Shown here piece by piece: positions 1 to 8,942 of a stretch of DNA of 64,000 nt. This stretch comes from Companilactobacillus jidongensis (GTDB lineage: Bacteria > Bacillota > Bacilli > Lactobacillales > Lactobacillaceae). Under the pieces are notes generated by a model that had not been told where the DNA came from, made no database searches, and worked only from the letters and a program-made list of their open reading frames with translations. The position numbers and the translations under genes were made by a program. Within the stretch, counting starts at the first letter, position 1; each line of letters opens with the position of its first letter. The stretch is taken from NCBI RefSeq assembly GCF_003946575.1, contig NZ_RHOP01000015.1, positions 1 through 64,000 on the forward strand. Reading direction: 5' to 3'.

Positions 1-8
1 AAGAATAG

Positions 9-806
9 GTCTTCATGGCCTTTTTGTCTATAGTTGGTCTAGTTCATTGGGTGTTGCACTTCAATTGTAAACTCGGCTTAATATTTAATTTGAAATACTT
101 AAAAAAGTATAGAAGCGTACAGCTAACGTATCTATTTTCATTTTCATGGTTTTTGATACATGGTGAACGAGCCGACATGGCTGGTCTGTTACTAGGAGTT
201 TTATTTTATATACTTATGAGACAAAAAAAAGTTTTTTCTAAAAGAAATATAATTGTGGCAGTTGTTGGCTTGTTAAGTATTATTTTACTTAATACAATTG
301 GCTACCTTAGGATAAATGGACAAGTGCCAAATGTAGCATTAGCACTTAAAAGTGTCATTACTACACCTACTTTGTCAGATGTTGCTTATTTGTGTAATGC
401 GTCAATTGATTATGTATCTAGATTTTCTTTTACGAATGGTAAAATTTTGTTATCAAATATTGTCTCTGTCATTCCATTTATAAGTACAAATGGTGATTTT
501 GGATCATTTATTTCATCTGTTTATAGTAATCCTGGTGGCGAACCATTGATTGGCGAACCATTGATGGATTTTGGGTTCATAGGAATACCAATTATAGCAA
601 TTTTTGATTTTTTGATACTTAGGTTAGCGGTTCAGTTTAAAAATAATTTTTTTAGATATGAATACATGGTTTTACTTTTTACTGTTCCTAGAATTGTTTG
701 GTATGGTAGATCGTTTGTTTACACTAGTATAATATTCTTTGTTCCTTTCATGTATTTGACCACTTCACTGCTTAAAAGGGTGACAAAAAAAGATAGATCT
801 ATATAA
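9..806 (+). pseudogene. C-terminal part of a Wzy-type oligosaccharide repeat-unit polymerase
   Basis: The frame is open from position 9 (in-frame TAG at 6-8) to 806, with the first ATG at 15 (263 residues). It is a hydrophobic multi-pass membrane protein. It shows a GERAD motif near residue 51 and a GGEPLIGEPLMDFG loop near residue 174, of the kind seen in O-antigen/EPS polymerases. Such proteins usually run to about 400 residues, so this looks like the C-terminal two thirds. No ribosome binding site is visible before the ATG, but only 14 bases are available. The in-frame stop suggests that the upstream half is separated by a nonsense mutation or frameshift. Alternatively this is a genuine short protein. 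It probably ends a polysaccharide cluster lying left of the window. Confidence 0.5.
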
Positions 807-1031
807 GTGTTTTGTAAAGAAGGTATGTGATTATTCTCCTCAAACCAATACTTTTTATACCAATGGTACCATGGTAATTACCACCCAAAGGAGGCGGATA
901 AAAAAATATATTAAATTCTTCATAAACGGTATAAAATCCGTAATAAAATCGTATAATGAAGATATGAATTGTCAAAAATTATGTTTTTAAATGAAGAATA
1001 TGGTTTTTGAATCATATTAGGGGGAGAACAT

Positions 1032-2039
1032 ATGCAAAATAGACATAAGAGCCACAAGAACCGCAACTTAAGAACTTTGCTAATTGCATTTCTTTTGTTG
1101 TTCGTCTTCGGCGGGGCTGCTATGGGTATGTCAAAATACCGTAGCGTTAAAGAATCTGTCAACAGCTCATTCCAATCATCTGGTGTAAGTGCACATGATG
1201 TTGGTACTAAGCTAAGCTCGAAGAGACCTATCTCAATCTTGATCATGGGTACTGATACTGGTTCAGCAAAATTAACTAGAGATTACAAGGGTCACACAAA
1301 CAGTATGATGGTTGTTACTATTAATCCTAAGACTAACAAGACAACTGTTGACAGTATTTCTGGGGAAACCGCCGTAAATATTCCTGGATACAAGAAGGCA
1401 TCACCTGCACCATTGAATGAAGCTTATGAATTGGGACAAGCTGGAACTAGTGTCAAAACTGTTCAAAGCATGTTAAATGTTCCTATCGACTTCTACATGT
1501 TGCTTAATGTTGGTGGCTTGAACAAGGTTATAAATGAAGTTGGTGGAATCGATGTTACACCAACATTGTCATTCAGCTTCGGTGGATACAACTTCACTAA
1601 GGGTGTTAAGACACATATGAACGGTGCTAAGGCATTGGCATATGCTGGTATGAACAACGACAAACTTGATGGTGATTATGGTCGTCAAAATCGTCAACGT
1701 GACGTCTTGACAGCTATTGTTAAGCAATCAGGTTCAATTTCAACATTGTTGAACCAAGACTTCATCAATTCGTTAACTGACCAAGTCCTTACTGATCTAA
1801 CATTCGATAACTTGAAGACAATCGGTACTGACTACCGTGACGCAACTAAGAATGTTAATGAAGATCACTTGCAAGGTACAGCTAAGACTGTTAATGGTCA
1901 AAGCTTACAAGTTGTAAGTAAGACTGAATTGCAACGTGAAACTAACGTTCTACGTAAGAGCTTAGATTTGAATAGTGCTAAGACTGGTACCATTGAATAT
2001 GTACCAGCTACTACTACTACAACTAACTCAACATATTAA
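1032..2039 (+). CDS. LytR-CpsA-Psr (LCP) family cell-wall glycopolymer ligase-like protein
   Basis: LCP proteins transfer undecaprenyl-linked polymers such as wall teichoic acid or capsule to peptidoglycan, outside the membrane. The 335-residue protein has a basic N-terminus, one membrane segment at about residues 15-37, then the LCP core (ISILIMGTDTGS near residue 64, NVGGLNKVINEVGGIDV near 160, GRQNRQRD near 217). The core strand that normally reads SIPRDT reads SISGET at about 108-113, so the pyrophosphate-binding arginine is absent; the second Arg-rich motif (GRxxRQ) is intact. A good SD (GGGGAGA) precedes the ATG. The tail is rich in Thr. A terminator follows, so it is its own transcription unit. 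It resembles the second LCP protein at 15439. Family assignment is firm; catalytic competence is doubtful. Confidence 0.9.
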   Translation: MQNRHKSHKNRNLRTLLIAFLLLFVFGGAAMGMSKYRSVKESVNSSFQSSGVSAHDVGTKLSSKRPISILIMGTDTGSAKLTRDYKGHTNSMMVVTINPKTNKTTVDSISGETAVNIPGYKKASPAPLNEAYELGQAGTSVKTVQSMLNVPIDFYMLLNVGGLNKVINEVGGIDVTPTLSFSFGGYNFTKGVKTHMNGAKALAYAGMNNDKLDGDYGRQNRQRDVLTAIVKQSGSISTLLNQDFINSLTDQVLTDLTFDNLKTIGTDYRDATKNVNEDHLQGTAKTVNGQSLQVVSKTELQRETNVLRKSLDLNSAKTGTIEYVPATTTTTNSTY

Positions 2040-2055
2040 TTTTTGATATTATATT

Positions 2056-2087
2056 AGCGTTTCTGCGTTGGCAGGGCGCTTTTTTTG
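2056..2087 (+). terminator. Intrinsic terminator after the first LCP gene
   Basis: Hairpin with AGCG/CGCT and CTGC/GCAG arms followed by a run of eight T. Confidence 0.75.
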
Positions 2088-2129
2088 TATTAATTTTCAG
2101 TTAAATCAAATTTATAAATCAAAAAACAC

Positions 2130-2157
2130 TTACTAAAGTAATTACGCATGTTATAAT
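2130..2157 (+). promoter_or_regulatory. Promoter and candidate operator of the MazEF-like pair
   Basis: A TATAAT -10 box at 2152-2157 is preceded by TG (extended -10). A palindrome TTACTAAAGTAA lies at 2130-2141, where the -35 box would be. Antitoxins of the MazE type repress their own promoter, so the palindrome is a plausible operator; that is inference. Confidence 0.55.
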
Positions 2158-2184
2158 AATTGTACAAAAAGGAGGCGGGAATTA

Positions 2185-2430
2185 ATGACAGTAAAAGCTC
2201 GTAAACAAGGGAATTCACTTATGGTTACTTTACCTAGGTATTTGGAAGTTGAAGAAGGTACTAGTTTTACTGCACGTAAACTGAAAAATGGAACGATTGA
2301 ACTTATTCCGGCAAAGAAGAAGCCCGCTTCAATGGAAGAACTATTTAAAGACTGGCACGGTGAATATAACTCTGACCCTGAGATGAAAGAGTGGGATAAC
2401 GTTAAACCGGAAGGAAACGAGATATGGTAA
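2185..2430 (+). CDS. MazE-like antitoxin (AbrB/MazE swapped-hairpin fold)
   Basis: The 81-residue protein begins with the AbrB/MazE-type signature VKARKQGNSLMVTLPR. It continues with a second beta-hairpin (FTARKLKNGTIELIPAKKK) and an acidic, Trp-containing C-terminal tail typical of the toxin-binding part of MazE-like antitoxins. The start is fixed by GGAGGCGG eight bases upstream of the ATG. It overlaps the next gene by seven bases (ATGGTAA), the usual antitoxin-toxin arrangement. Expected role: neutralise the downstream ribonuclease and repress the operon. Confidence 0.85.
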   Translation: MTVKARKQGNSLMVTLPRYLEVEEGTSFTARKLKNGTIELIPAKKKPASMEELFKDWHGEYNSDPEMKEWDNVKPEGNEIW

Positions 2431-2768
2431 AATATGTGCCCAAATTAGGTCAGATTATTTATATAAATTTTTCCCCGTCTGCTGGGAGTGAGATAGTCAA
2501 AAGAAGGCCAGCCGTTGTTTTGAGCAATAATATTTTGATGGAAACAACGGAGTATGTTTGGGTCGCTCCGATATCTCATGGCAGTTACAACGGTGTCGAC
2601 TATCCCCTGCACATTCAGTTAGATGAAAGGACAAAAATTGACGGTACTGTATATATAGAACAACTAAAATCATTTGATTATTGTGCTAGAGATTGGCAAT
2701 TTGTGGAAGAGATTCCAGAAGATTTACTTGAAGAAATTAGATATAAAGCGAAATTAACGTTAGGTTAA
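2424..2768 (+). CDS. MazF/PemK-family mRNA interferase toxin
   Basis: The 114-residue protein has the PemK/MazF fold signature: PKLGQIIYINFSPSAGSE at the N-terminus, the KRRPAVVLSNN strand-turn, VAPISHG, and a late VYIEQLKSFD segment. Family members are endoribonucleases that cut mRNA at short motifs. Length is normal for the family. It overlaps the antitoxin stop and is closed by a terminator whose hairpin includes the last codons. Confidence 0.9.
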   Translation: MVKYVPKLGQIIYINFSPSAGSEIVKRRPAVVLSNNILMETTEYVWVAPISHGSYNGVDYPLHIQLDERTKIDGTVYIEQLKSFDYCARDWQFVEEIPEDLLEEIRYKAKLTLG

Positions 2769-2782
2769 TTTCGCTTTTTTTT
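2747..2782 (+). terminator. Terminator of the MazEF-like operon
   Basis: Perfect 12-bp hairpin AGCGAAATTAAC/GTTAATTTCGCT with a 5-base loop and a run of eight T; it overlaps the 3' end of the toxin gene. Confidence 0.9.
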
Positions 2783-2823
2783 GTAACTAAATCTTTTATT
2801 TCCAATTTGTACACTCAATGTAA

Positions 2824-3180
2824 ATGAACTTTACAATTCAAAATGTTACCATTGAATGCGGAGCCATTGATTTGAATATGCGACTTGAAAGGATGTTTCA
2901 ATTGAGAGCAAATGATTTTTCAACTTCCTCAATATTTGCAGACAATGAATATTTGAAGAGAGCAATGGAATCTAAGCAATTTGATTTATCGATGGAGATA
3001 ATCAAATTGGAACGTGAGCTTAGTTTGTCACAAAAAGAAGCTGCGGCCATTTTGAATATACCTTTGAATAGGTTTTTGAAATATGAAGCAGGCGACCGAC
3101 GCATTCCTGAGGATAGGTTTCAGAAGATCATCGACGAATTGTCTGATCTACGTGATGATCGTAACGGTGTATTGAGTTAA
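2824..3180 (+). CDS. Small helix-turn-helix (XRE-like) protein
   Basis: A 118-residue soluble protein. The C-terminal half (about residues 64-100) fits an XRE-type helix-turn-helix: LERELSLSQKEAAAILNIP followed by a second helix and a YEAGDRRIP turn. The N-terminal half is not recognisable. No clear SD precedes ATG 2824; ATG 2878 and 2896 are in frame and could be the real start. It follows the toxin-antitoxin pair after a terminator and has its own terminator. It could be a solitary antitoxin-like regulator; there is no partner next to it. Confidence 0.6.
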   Translation: MNFTIQNVTIECGAIDLNMRLERMFQLRANDFSTSSIFADNEYLKRAMESKQFDLSMEIIKLERELSLSQKEAAAILNIPLNRFLKYEAGDRRIPEDRFQKIIDELSDLRDDRNGVLS

Positions 3181-3199
3181 TTTACATTTGAATATTGAG

Positions 3200-3232
3200 G
3201 GCGACTTTGCATGATTGCAGAGTCGCTTTTTT
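3200..3232 (+). terminator. Terminator after the HTH gene
   Basis: GCGACT/AGTCGC plus TGCA/TGCA inner stem, then TTTTTT. Confidence 0.85.
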
Positions 3233-3264
3233 GATTTTATAATTAGATACATGGGGGATGGATC

Positions 3265-4317
3265 ATGAGACAAAGACAGTCTAATTTTGAGTTGTTGAGA
3301 ATCATCAGTATGTTCCTAATTGTTTTGCACCATTATGGTATTCACGGAACGTTTTATGAAGGAACTTTTTCATGGCAGAAGGTGGGAATCAATCTGGTTA
3401 CTTCATTTGGAAAAGTTGGCGTTAATATTTTTGTATTGATAAGTGCCTATTTTTTGGTCACCAAGACTTTTAAGTTAGAACGAGTTTATCGATTATTGTT
3501 GGAGACGTTATTTTATTCGTATGTTGTTCTGGCCATATTTTGGTTCTTTGACCGCAATAATCCCACGTTGACACATACTAATATTATTCATCTATTGTTC
3601 CCAATTCCACTAGAATACTGGTTCGTCAATGCATTTCTGTTCATGCTTTGCTTGTCGCCATTTTTGAATATTTTGATTCGTAATATTTCTAAACAAATGT
3701 ATATATACTTATTGTTATTTTTGACTTTTATTTGGGTAATAGTTCCAACTGTTTCGACATTGAAACTTGCTGGTTATAGTGATTTTGCCTGGTTTATCTA
3801 TTTGTACTTGTTAGCTGGATTTTTGCGGAACTATGATTTGAATCTCAGTAGTTCCACTTTGCGTTGGATATTTTATGGTTCGGTAGCTATTACTTTGTTA
3901 TTGGTAACGGATTTTAATATTCTTGGCCGAAGTGATCAGTTCTTCATGGATCACGTATTGTTTTTCCTTTTTCAAAACAAACTTCCTATTGTATTGATGT
4001 CATTTTCATTATTCTTATTGGGTAAGGATTGGAATCTTGGAAGCAATCGCTTCATTAATACTGTGGCATCAGGAATATTAGGAGTGTATCTGATCCACGA
4101 TAATGTCGTAATTCGTCCGATACTATGGACGGCGGTTAATAATGCTCAATACAAGACATTAGTCAGCACAATTGGTATGGGAATTGTGGCTTCGATAATT
4201 ATTTATATCGTCTGTACCGTGATCGACTTGATTCGCCAATTATTTTTGGCTAAGTTCATGAATTGGTTAGCTGTTAAATTGGCCAATGGAACTCGCCGAA
4301 TATTTGGCGTAGATTAA
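3265..4317 (+). CDS. Acyltransferase-3 family membrane protein (EPS acyl modification)
   Basis: 350-residue integral membrane protein with about ten hydrophobic segments. The N-terminus RQSNFELLRIISMFLIVLHH carries the conserved Arg and His of the acyltransferase-3 family, which moves acetyl or succinyl groups from the cytosol to surface sugars. SD GGGGGA lies eight bases before the ATG. It stands at the left border of the EPS locus, so O-acylation of the polymer or its lipid-linked precursor is the likely job. The modified sugar cannot be told from sequence. Confidence 0.8.
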   Translation: MRQRQSNFELLRIISMFLIVLHHYGIHGTFYEGTFSWQKVGINLVTSFGKVGVNIFVLISAYFLVTKTFKLERVYRLLLETLFYSYVVLAIFWFFDRNNPTLTHTNIIHLLFPIPLEYWFVNAFLFMLCLSPFLNILIRNISKQMYIYLLLFLTFIWVIVPTVSTLKLAGYSDFAWFIYLYLLAGFLRNYDLNLSSSTLRWIFYGSVAITLLLVTDFNILGRSDQFFMDHVLFFLFQNKLPIVLMSFSLFLLGKDWNLGSNRFINTVASGILGVYLIHDNVVIRPILWTAVNNAQYKTLVSTIGMGIVASIIIYIVCTVIDLIRQLFLAKFMNWLAVKLANGTRRIFGVD

Positions 4318-4418
4318 AAAATGCCCTTTTAAATAAGGTCATTTTTAATGCACTAAAATAGAATTGTTTAAACAAATGAGTTATTCTTATTCACAAAGAT
4401 ATTTGTGGGGTAAGAACA

Positions 4419-5477
4419 ATGATTTTTTACTCAATTAATTTAGCAATTTTTTTAATTTACAGTTTATTTACTAACAGCTATTACAAGAACCGACGGGCGT
4501 ACTTTTGGCTGATACTGATCCATCTGAGCTTATTACTGGGACTTCGCTCAAGTATTGTAGGGACGGATACGCCACAATATGTCAGTTTTTACCTGGAACA
4601 AAATTCAGGTTTCAATGGTAATGGTACATTGGTTTATTCAGCAATCAGCAATTTAATTAACCATCTAACTAATGGTAATTATCATGTCTTTTTATTTGTC
4701 TTATCATTAGCCACGGTGTTCTGCATTTTGAAGTCGATGGAATTGTTCGGTGGCAATGAAAATCTGATGTTTCTGAGTATTTACATCTATATCACATTTT
4801 ACTTTTACTTTGAGAGTTTCAATATTCAACGTCAGATGTTAGCTATTTCAATGGTTATGCTGGCAATGGCCTTGTTATATCGGCGTCACTTTGTTTGGTC
4901 GATCGTATTATTCACATTGGCAGTTGGTATCCACAGTACGGCAATTTTTGCCATTGTAGGATTTTTGATTTGGATCATCAAGAAGTCCAAGGTGACCTTC
5001 AGCCTGGTGATGGTTGTAGCGGCTCTATCTAATCTATTTTTAAATAGTTTGTTGAGTCATTTTTCACAGCTTTTCGATCATTATCAGATGTACACTGATG
5101 CAGTTTTGATTTCAGGTGGTGGGACTTTATTGTTAGGAATATTCTTGTTGATAATGGTTTGCGCCGCAATCTTTTTGACAGATATTCTACATGATAAGTC
5201 TGCAGGATTCACTATTTTTATGACAGCCATTGGTGCGGTCCTCTACATCGTTGGTTCTAAGTCACAATTAATTATTAGAATGGCGGATTACTTTGCTATT
5301 TATTCGATTATTTCTATTCCGCAAGCAATCATCGCTATGAAGAGAAAATTTCACGATCAAAGGATAGTCGAACTTATTTTGACAACGATAGTTATCTTTG
5401 TCGGTTTAGCAATATTTTATTACAAGCTAATGAATAATTTAGGGGAGATAATTCCATACAGTCTTAACAGCATTTAG
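4419..5477 (+). CDS. EpsG-family polysaccharide polymerase (Wzy-like)
   Basis: A 352-residue protein with about ten membrane segments. It has the EpsG-family marks LRSSIVGTDTPQY near residue 43 and FNIQRQMLAISM near residue 135, plus a GIHSTA loop. EpsG/Wzy proteins join flipped repeat units outside the membrane. SD TGTGGGG precedes the ATG. It is the only complete polymerase candidate in the EPS locus and lies just upstream of the chain-length and kinase genes, separated by a terminator. Confidence 0.82.
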   Translation: MIFYSINLAIFLIYSLFTNSYYKNRRAYFWLILIHLSLLLGLRSSIVGTDTPQYVSFYLEQNSGFNGNGTLVYSAISNLINHLTNGNYHVFLFVLSLATVFCILKSMELFGGNENLMFLSIYIYITFYFYFESFNIQRQMLAISMVMLAMALLYRRHFVWSIVLFTLAVGIHSTAIFAIVGFLIWIIKKSKVTFSLVMVVAALSNLFLNSLLSHFSQLFDHYQMYTDAVLISGGGTLLLGIFLLIMVCAAIFLTDILHDKSAGFTIFMTAIGAVLYIVGSKSQLIIRMADYFAIYSIISIPQAIIAMKRKFHDQRIVELILTTIVIFVGLAIFYYKLMNNLGEIIPYSLNSI

Positions 5478-5502
5478 ACCTCAGTCTAAGTGCTGTTTTT
5501 TT
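5468..5502 (+). terminator. Terminator of the epsG-like gene
   Basis: 12-bp hairpin CAGCATTTAGAC/GTCTAAGTGCTG with one wobble, loop CTCA, then eight T; it overlaps the stop codon. A separate promoter for the downstream operon is therefore expected in 5503-5632, but I cannot place one firmly. Confidence 0.85.
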
Positions 5503-5644
5503 GTCTAATTTCACAAACTAGACGAATCGTAAGATTGGTTCCAAATATTATCTAACCTGTCTAAACATGGTCTATGATTTGGCATAACTACAAGATAGAG
5601 GCAAATCTAGTTCTTGCAGTGAAAATGTGTATGGGAGGACGACT

Positions 5645-6424
5645 GTGAAATCAGAGCAAATGGCTAACACGACTAGTATGATCGAAATTCTGGGCATACT
5701 TCGTAAGCATATGAAAATGATTATTATGACGACCTTAATCACAGTATTTGCGACAGGATTCGTTACCTTCTTTGTATTGAGTCCCAAGTATGAATCAACA
5801 ACTGAAATTCTAGTTAATCGTAAAATGTCAGATGAATTGCAAGCGGCACAATATCAGCAGGTTCAAGCAGATGTTCAGATGATCAGTACTTATAAGGACA
5901 TTATTACCAGCCCAACAGTTTTGGATGAAGTTAATCAAGAGGTCCAAAACTACCCAGGGTATCCAGGTTCAGAGCAGGCACTTCAAAAGTCGATATCTAT
6001 TAGTAATCAACAGAATTCGCAAGTGTTCTCGGTGACAGCGAAGTCAACTGATCCTAATACGGCAGCGGCTATCGCTAATATGACGGCTGACATTTTTAAG
6101 AAAAAAGTTGGCAAGATCATGAGTATCAATAATGTGTCGATTGTATCAACAGCTTCGCCAAGTAAAGCACCGTACAGTCCCAAGAAGATGCTTAGTTTAA
6201 TCGGTGGTTTGATAGTTGGATTGATTCTAGGAATTGCTCTAGCGCTGATTCGCGAAGCTACTGATAAGACTGTTATCAATGAGAGCTTCTTAACTGAAGA
6301 TATGGGTTGGGTCAATCTAGGACAGATCAATGAAATCAGCAAGAAGTCGTTTGAAGAGGTATCTAGTATCGCTCCAACGGTAAAAAGTGTTCGCAGTTCT
6401 AATTCAAGTGATCGGAGGGTTTGA
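5645..6424 (+). CDS. EPS chain-length regulator / kinase activator (Wzz, CpsC/YveK type)
   Basis: A membrane-anchored activator of the downstream tyrosine kinase that sets polymer length. I start it at GTG 5645 because GGGAGG at 5633-5638 lies six bases upstream; the earlier in-frame GTG at 5627 would bury that SD. That gives 259 residues. Membrane segments lie near residues 28-48 and 178-198 and flank an extracellular domain, as in Wzz proteins. ASPSKAPYSPKK just before the second segment is the usual proline-rich motif. The coding end runs to the kinase start and provides its SD. Confidence 0.9.
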   Translation: MKSEQMANTTSMIEILGILRKHMKMIIMTTLITVFATGFVTFFVLSPKYESTTEILVNRKMSDELQAAQYQQVQADVQMISTYKDIITSPTVLDEVNQEVQNYPGYPGSEQALQKSISISNQQNSQVFSVTAKSTDPNTAAAIANMTADIFKKKVGKIMSINNVSIVSTASPSKAPYSPKKMLSLIGGLIVGLILGIALALIREATDKTVINESFLTEDMGWVNLGQINEISKKSFEEVSSIAPTVKSVRSSNSSDRRV

Positions 6425-6426
6425 AG

Positions 6427-7149
6427 ATGTTTGGTATGAAAAAAAACAAGCTTGATTCCACTAGTCAAAAACGTGGGGTCAACTTAATAACTTACAACCA
6501 TCCCCAAGATACTGTGGCTGAACAATTTCGTACGATCCGTACGAATATTCAGTTCACGGCGGTAGATAAAAAAATTAAATCAATTGTCTTCACATCTTCG
6601 GAACCATCAGAAGGCAAGTCCACCGTCAGCAATAATTTTGCTGTGACATGTGCCAATCAAGGGTCAAAAGTAGTTTTGATCGATGCGGATCTTCGTCGAC
6701 CAACGATTCATAAAACGTTTGGTTTAGATAACAAAATGGGACTTTCTAATTATCTGTTAGGGAATGCCAAATTGGATGAAATTCTACAACCAGCTTTAGT
6801 AAAAAACTTGTACATCATACCGAGTGGACCTATTCCACCTAATCCAGCTGAGTTGCTGGGAAGTTCCAGAGTTAAGGATTTGATCAAGGAATTGGAATCA
6901 AAATTTGACATATTAGTTTTAGATGCACCACCAGTCAATACCGTAACCGATACACAGGTTTTGGCTACGGTAGTCGATGGAGTAGTTATGGTCGTGCCAC
7001 AAGGGATTGCCATGAAGGCAGGCGTGCGACATGCCAGAGAATCATTGGAATTGGTTCATGCACGTATAATCGGAGCCATTTTGAATCGAGTGACGGTTCA
7101 AAAGTCAGTTTACTACGGTGGTGAATATTATGGTGCAGAGAAGAAGTAA
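6427..7149 (+). CDS. Capsular/EPS tyrosine-protein kinase (CpsD/YwqD type)
   Basis: BY-kinase of 240 residues. Walker A SSEPSEGKST near residue 58, Walker A' VVLIDADLRRPT near 82 and Walker B ILVLDAPP near 162 are all present. The C-terminus carries a tyrosine cluster (YYGGEYYGAEKK), the autophosphorylation tail. The start is ATG 6427, placed by GGAGGG at 6414-6419; TTG 6421 would be too close. It works with the preceding CpsC-like protein. No CpsB/Wzb-type phosphatase gene is present next to it. Confidence 0.93.
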   Translation: MFGMKKNKLDSTSQKRGVNLITYNHPQDTVAEQFRTIRTNIQFTAVDKKIKSIVFTSSEPSEGKSTVSNNFAVTCANQGSKVVLIDADLRRPTIHKTFGLDNKMGLSNYLLGNAKLDEILQPALVKNLYIIPSGPIPPNPAELLGSSRVKDLIKELESKFDILVLDAPPVNTVTDTQVLATVVDGVVMVVPQGIAMKAGVRHARESLELVHARIIGAILNRVTVQKSVYYGGEYYGAEKK

Positions 7150-7162
7150 GGGTATCAGCTCA

Positions 7163-7184
7163 TTTGAATTGTGGGAAATTCAAA
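7163..7184 (+). other. Perfect inverted repeat between kinase and priming-transferase genes
   Basis: TTTGAATT, loop GTGGGA, AATTCAAA, immediately followed by GGGGCC, which is part of the SD of the next gene. There is no T-run, so it is not a classic terminator. It could modulate translation or mRNA processing inside the operon. Confidence 0.5.
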
Positions 7185-7196
7185 GGGGCCTTCTAC

Positions 7197-7850
7197 ATGG
7201 AATATTGGAAGAATGCAGTTGATGTTGTTTATCAGCAACATCGTTATGTTTATAGGATTTTCAAAAGAAGTTTTGATTTTTTAGCTAGCTTCGTTGGATT
7301 GATCGTATTATCGCCAATATTTTTGATTGTATCTTTAGCAATCAAAATTGAAGATCCACATGGTCCAGTTTTTTATGAACAAATCAGAATAGGTCGGGCA
7401 CGTAAACCGTTCGAGATGTTCAAGTTTCGTTCAATGTGTGTGGATGCTGAGCAACAGCGAGGTAAGTTGATTCAACAAAATGAAGTTTCTGGTGCAATGT
7501 TCAAAATGAAGCATGATCCGCGTGTAACTCGTGTTGGTAGTTTTATCCGCAAGTATAGTTTGGACGAATTACCACAACTGTTGAATGTGGTGCTGGGACA
7601 AATGAGTTTAGTTGGTCCACGGCCGCCTTTGCCAGATGAGGTCAAAAAATATACTTGGTTTGATTTTCAAAGATTGGATGTTAAGCCGGGGTGTACCGGT
7701 CTTTGGCAGATAAAAGGCCGCAGTAATGTCGGATTCAAGCAGATGGTTCGCTTGGATATTGAATATATCAATCGACGCAACTTCTGGTTTGACCTGAATA
7801 TTTTGTTTCGAACAGTTGCTTTATTTTTCAAACCCAATGGGGCGTATTGA
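7197..7850 (+). CDS. Undecaprenyl-phosphate sugar-phosphotransferase (priming transferase)
   Basis: Transfers the first sugar-1-phosphate to undecaprenyl phosphate and so starts the EPS repeat unit. The 217-residue protein has one N-terminal membrane hairpin (about residues 24-46) and the bacterial sugar-transferase domain: [49 protein letters not shown], and [13 protein letters not shown]. Length fits the short WelE/CpsE-core type. ATG 7197 is chosen because AAAGGGG ends eight bases before it. Substrate (Glc-1-P or Gal-1-P) cannot be decided. Confidence 0.93.
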   Translation: MEYWKNAVDVVYQQHRYVYRIFKRSFDFLASFVGLIVLSPIFLIVSLAIKIEDPHGPVFYEQIRIGRARKPFEMFKFRSMCVDAEQQRGKLIQQNEVSGAMFKMKHDPRVTRVGSFIRKYSLDELPQLLNVVLGQMSLVGPRPPLPDEVKKYTWFDFQRLDVKPGCTGLWQIKGRSNVGFKQMVRLDIEYINRRNFWFDLNILFRTVALFFKPNGAY

Positions 7851-7862
7851 TGAGGTGATGAT

Positions 7863-8942
7863 ATGAAAGTCTTAGAGATTTGTGAAGCATATGGCGGTGG
7901 CGTTAAGCGTCAAATCGATTATCTGAACCAATTCGCCAACAGTAAGAATATCGAAATGACTACATTAGTCAGTTCTAAGCGTGGGGCGGAGATTCCCAAA
8001 AAGTATTTAGTAGATGATCGTCTTTCAGCATTTCCGAGGCATCCCTTTAGATATTTGTCGCTCATGAAGTGTCTGCACAGACTGATTGATCAAAAAAATA
8101 TTCAGTTAGTGCACGCCCACAGTACGATTGCCGGAATTGCGATGGTGGTTTATAAGATGCGCTATCATGATGGACCACCCGTAGTATTCACACCACACGC
8201 ATATTTTTCCGAAGTCGATCGTGGCTGGTATAAGAATGGTATTTTGAAAATTGCTGAAAAATTTATGAGTCATTTCTTTACTAAAGTCATTCATGTTTCC
8301 GCTGATGAAGAAGGATACGCACTCGCTAACAAGATTGTTAAACAGTCACAGTCAGTTGTTATCAATAATGGTGTTCCGTTTCATGAATATGAAAAAATTT
8401 CGCACGCCAATACTGATTTTGTTAATGTCGCCAGATGTGATTTTCAAAAGAATCCGCAGTTGTTCATCAAGATTGCACAAAGGATTACAAAGGCTATCCC
8501 TGATAGCCGATTCACTTGGGTCGGCGATGGGCCAATGCTTAATGAATGTCGAGCCGAAGTGATCCGACTGAATCTGGAAGATAAAATTCAGTTTGTTGGC
8601 TTCCGCGCTAATCCTTATACCTATTTAGAGCAGGCAGATATCTTCTGCTCCACCTCAAGATATGAAGGTCAACCGTTCTCAGTTCTTGAAGCCATTTCAG
8701 AGAAGATGCCATTGATCATAACTGATGTGATCGGTCATAAGGAGCTAGTTAATGACAATGGTGTTTTGCTAACAGATGAAATTATTGGTGACGATACTAA
8801 GCTGGTGGCGGCTTTTCAAACTGTAATTAAGCATGAAACTGAGTACTCACAGGCGAGCTATCAATTATTTACGAAGAAATATGATGTTATGAATATGGTT
8901 GATGCGATTGAACAAATATATTTATCAGGAGTAGCAGCATGA
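7863..8942 (+). CDS. GT4-family glycosyltransferase (EPS assembly)
   Basis: 359-residue GT-B enzyme on the cytosolic face. N-terminal glycine-rich loop EAYGGGVKRQ, HAHSTIAG near residue 80, donor-domain WVGDGPM near residue 219 and the GT4 signature STSRYEGQPFSVLEAISEKMP near residue 263, containing the E-x7-E-like pair. SD GAGGTGATG precedes the ATG. Overlaps the next transferase by 4 bases (ATGA), consistent with one operon. Confidence 0.9.
   Translation: MKVLEICEAYGGGVKRQIDYLNQFANSKNIEMTTLVSSKRGAEIPKKYLVDDRLSAFPRHPFRYLSLMKCLHRLIDQKNIQLVHAHSTIAGIAMVVYKMRYHDGPPVVFTPHAYFSEVDRGWYKNGILKIAEKFMSHFFTKVIHVSADEEGYALANKIVKQSQSVVINNGVPFHEYEKISHANTDFVNVARCDFQKNPQLFIKIAQRITKAIPDSRFTWVGDGPMLNECRAEVIRLNLEDKIQFVGFRANPYTYLEQADIFCSTSRYEGQPFSVLEAISEKMPLIITDVIGHKELVNDNGVLLTDEIIGDDTKLVAAFQTVIKHETEYSQASYQLFTKKYDVMNMVDAIEQIYLSGVAA

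Noticed and set aside
835-890. dre-like operator before the first LCP gene
   Set aside because: TACCATGGTA-type repeats occur, but arm spacing differs from the dre sites of the amino-sugar locus.
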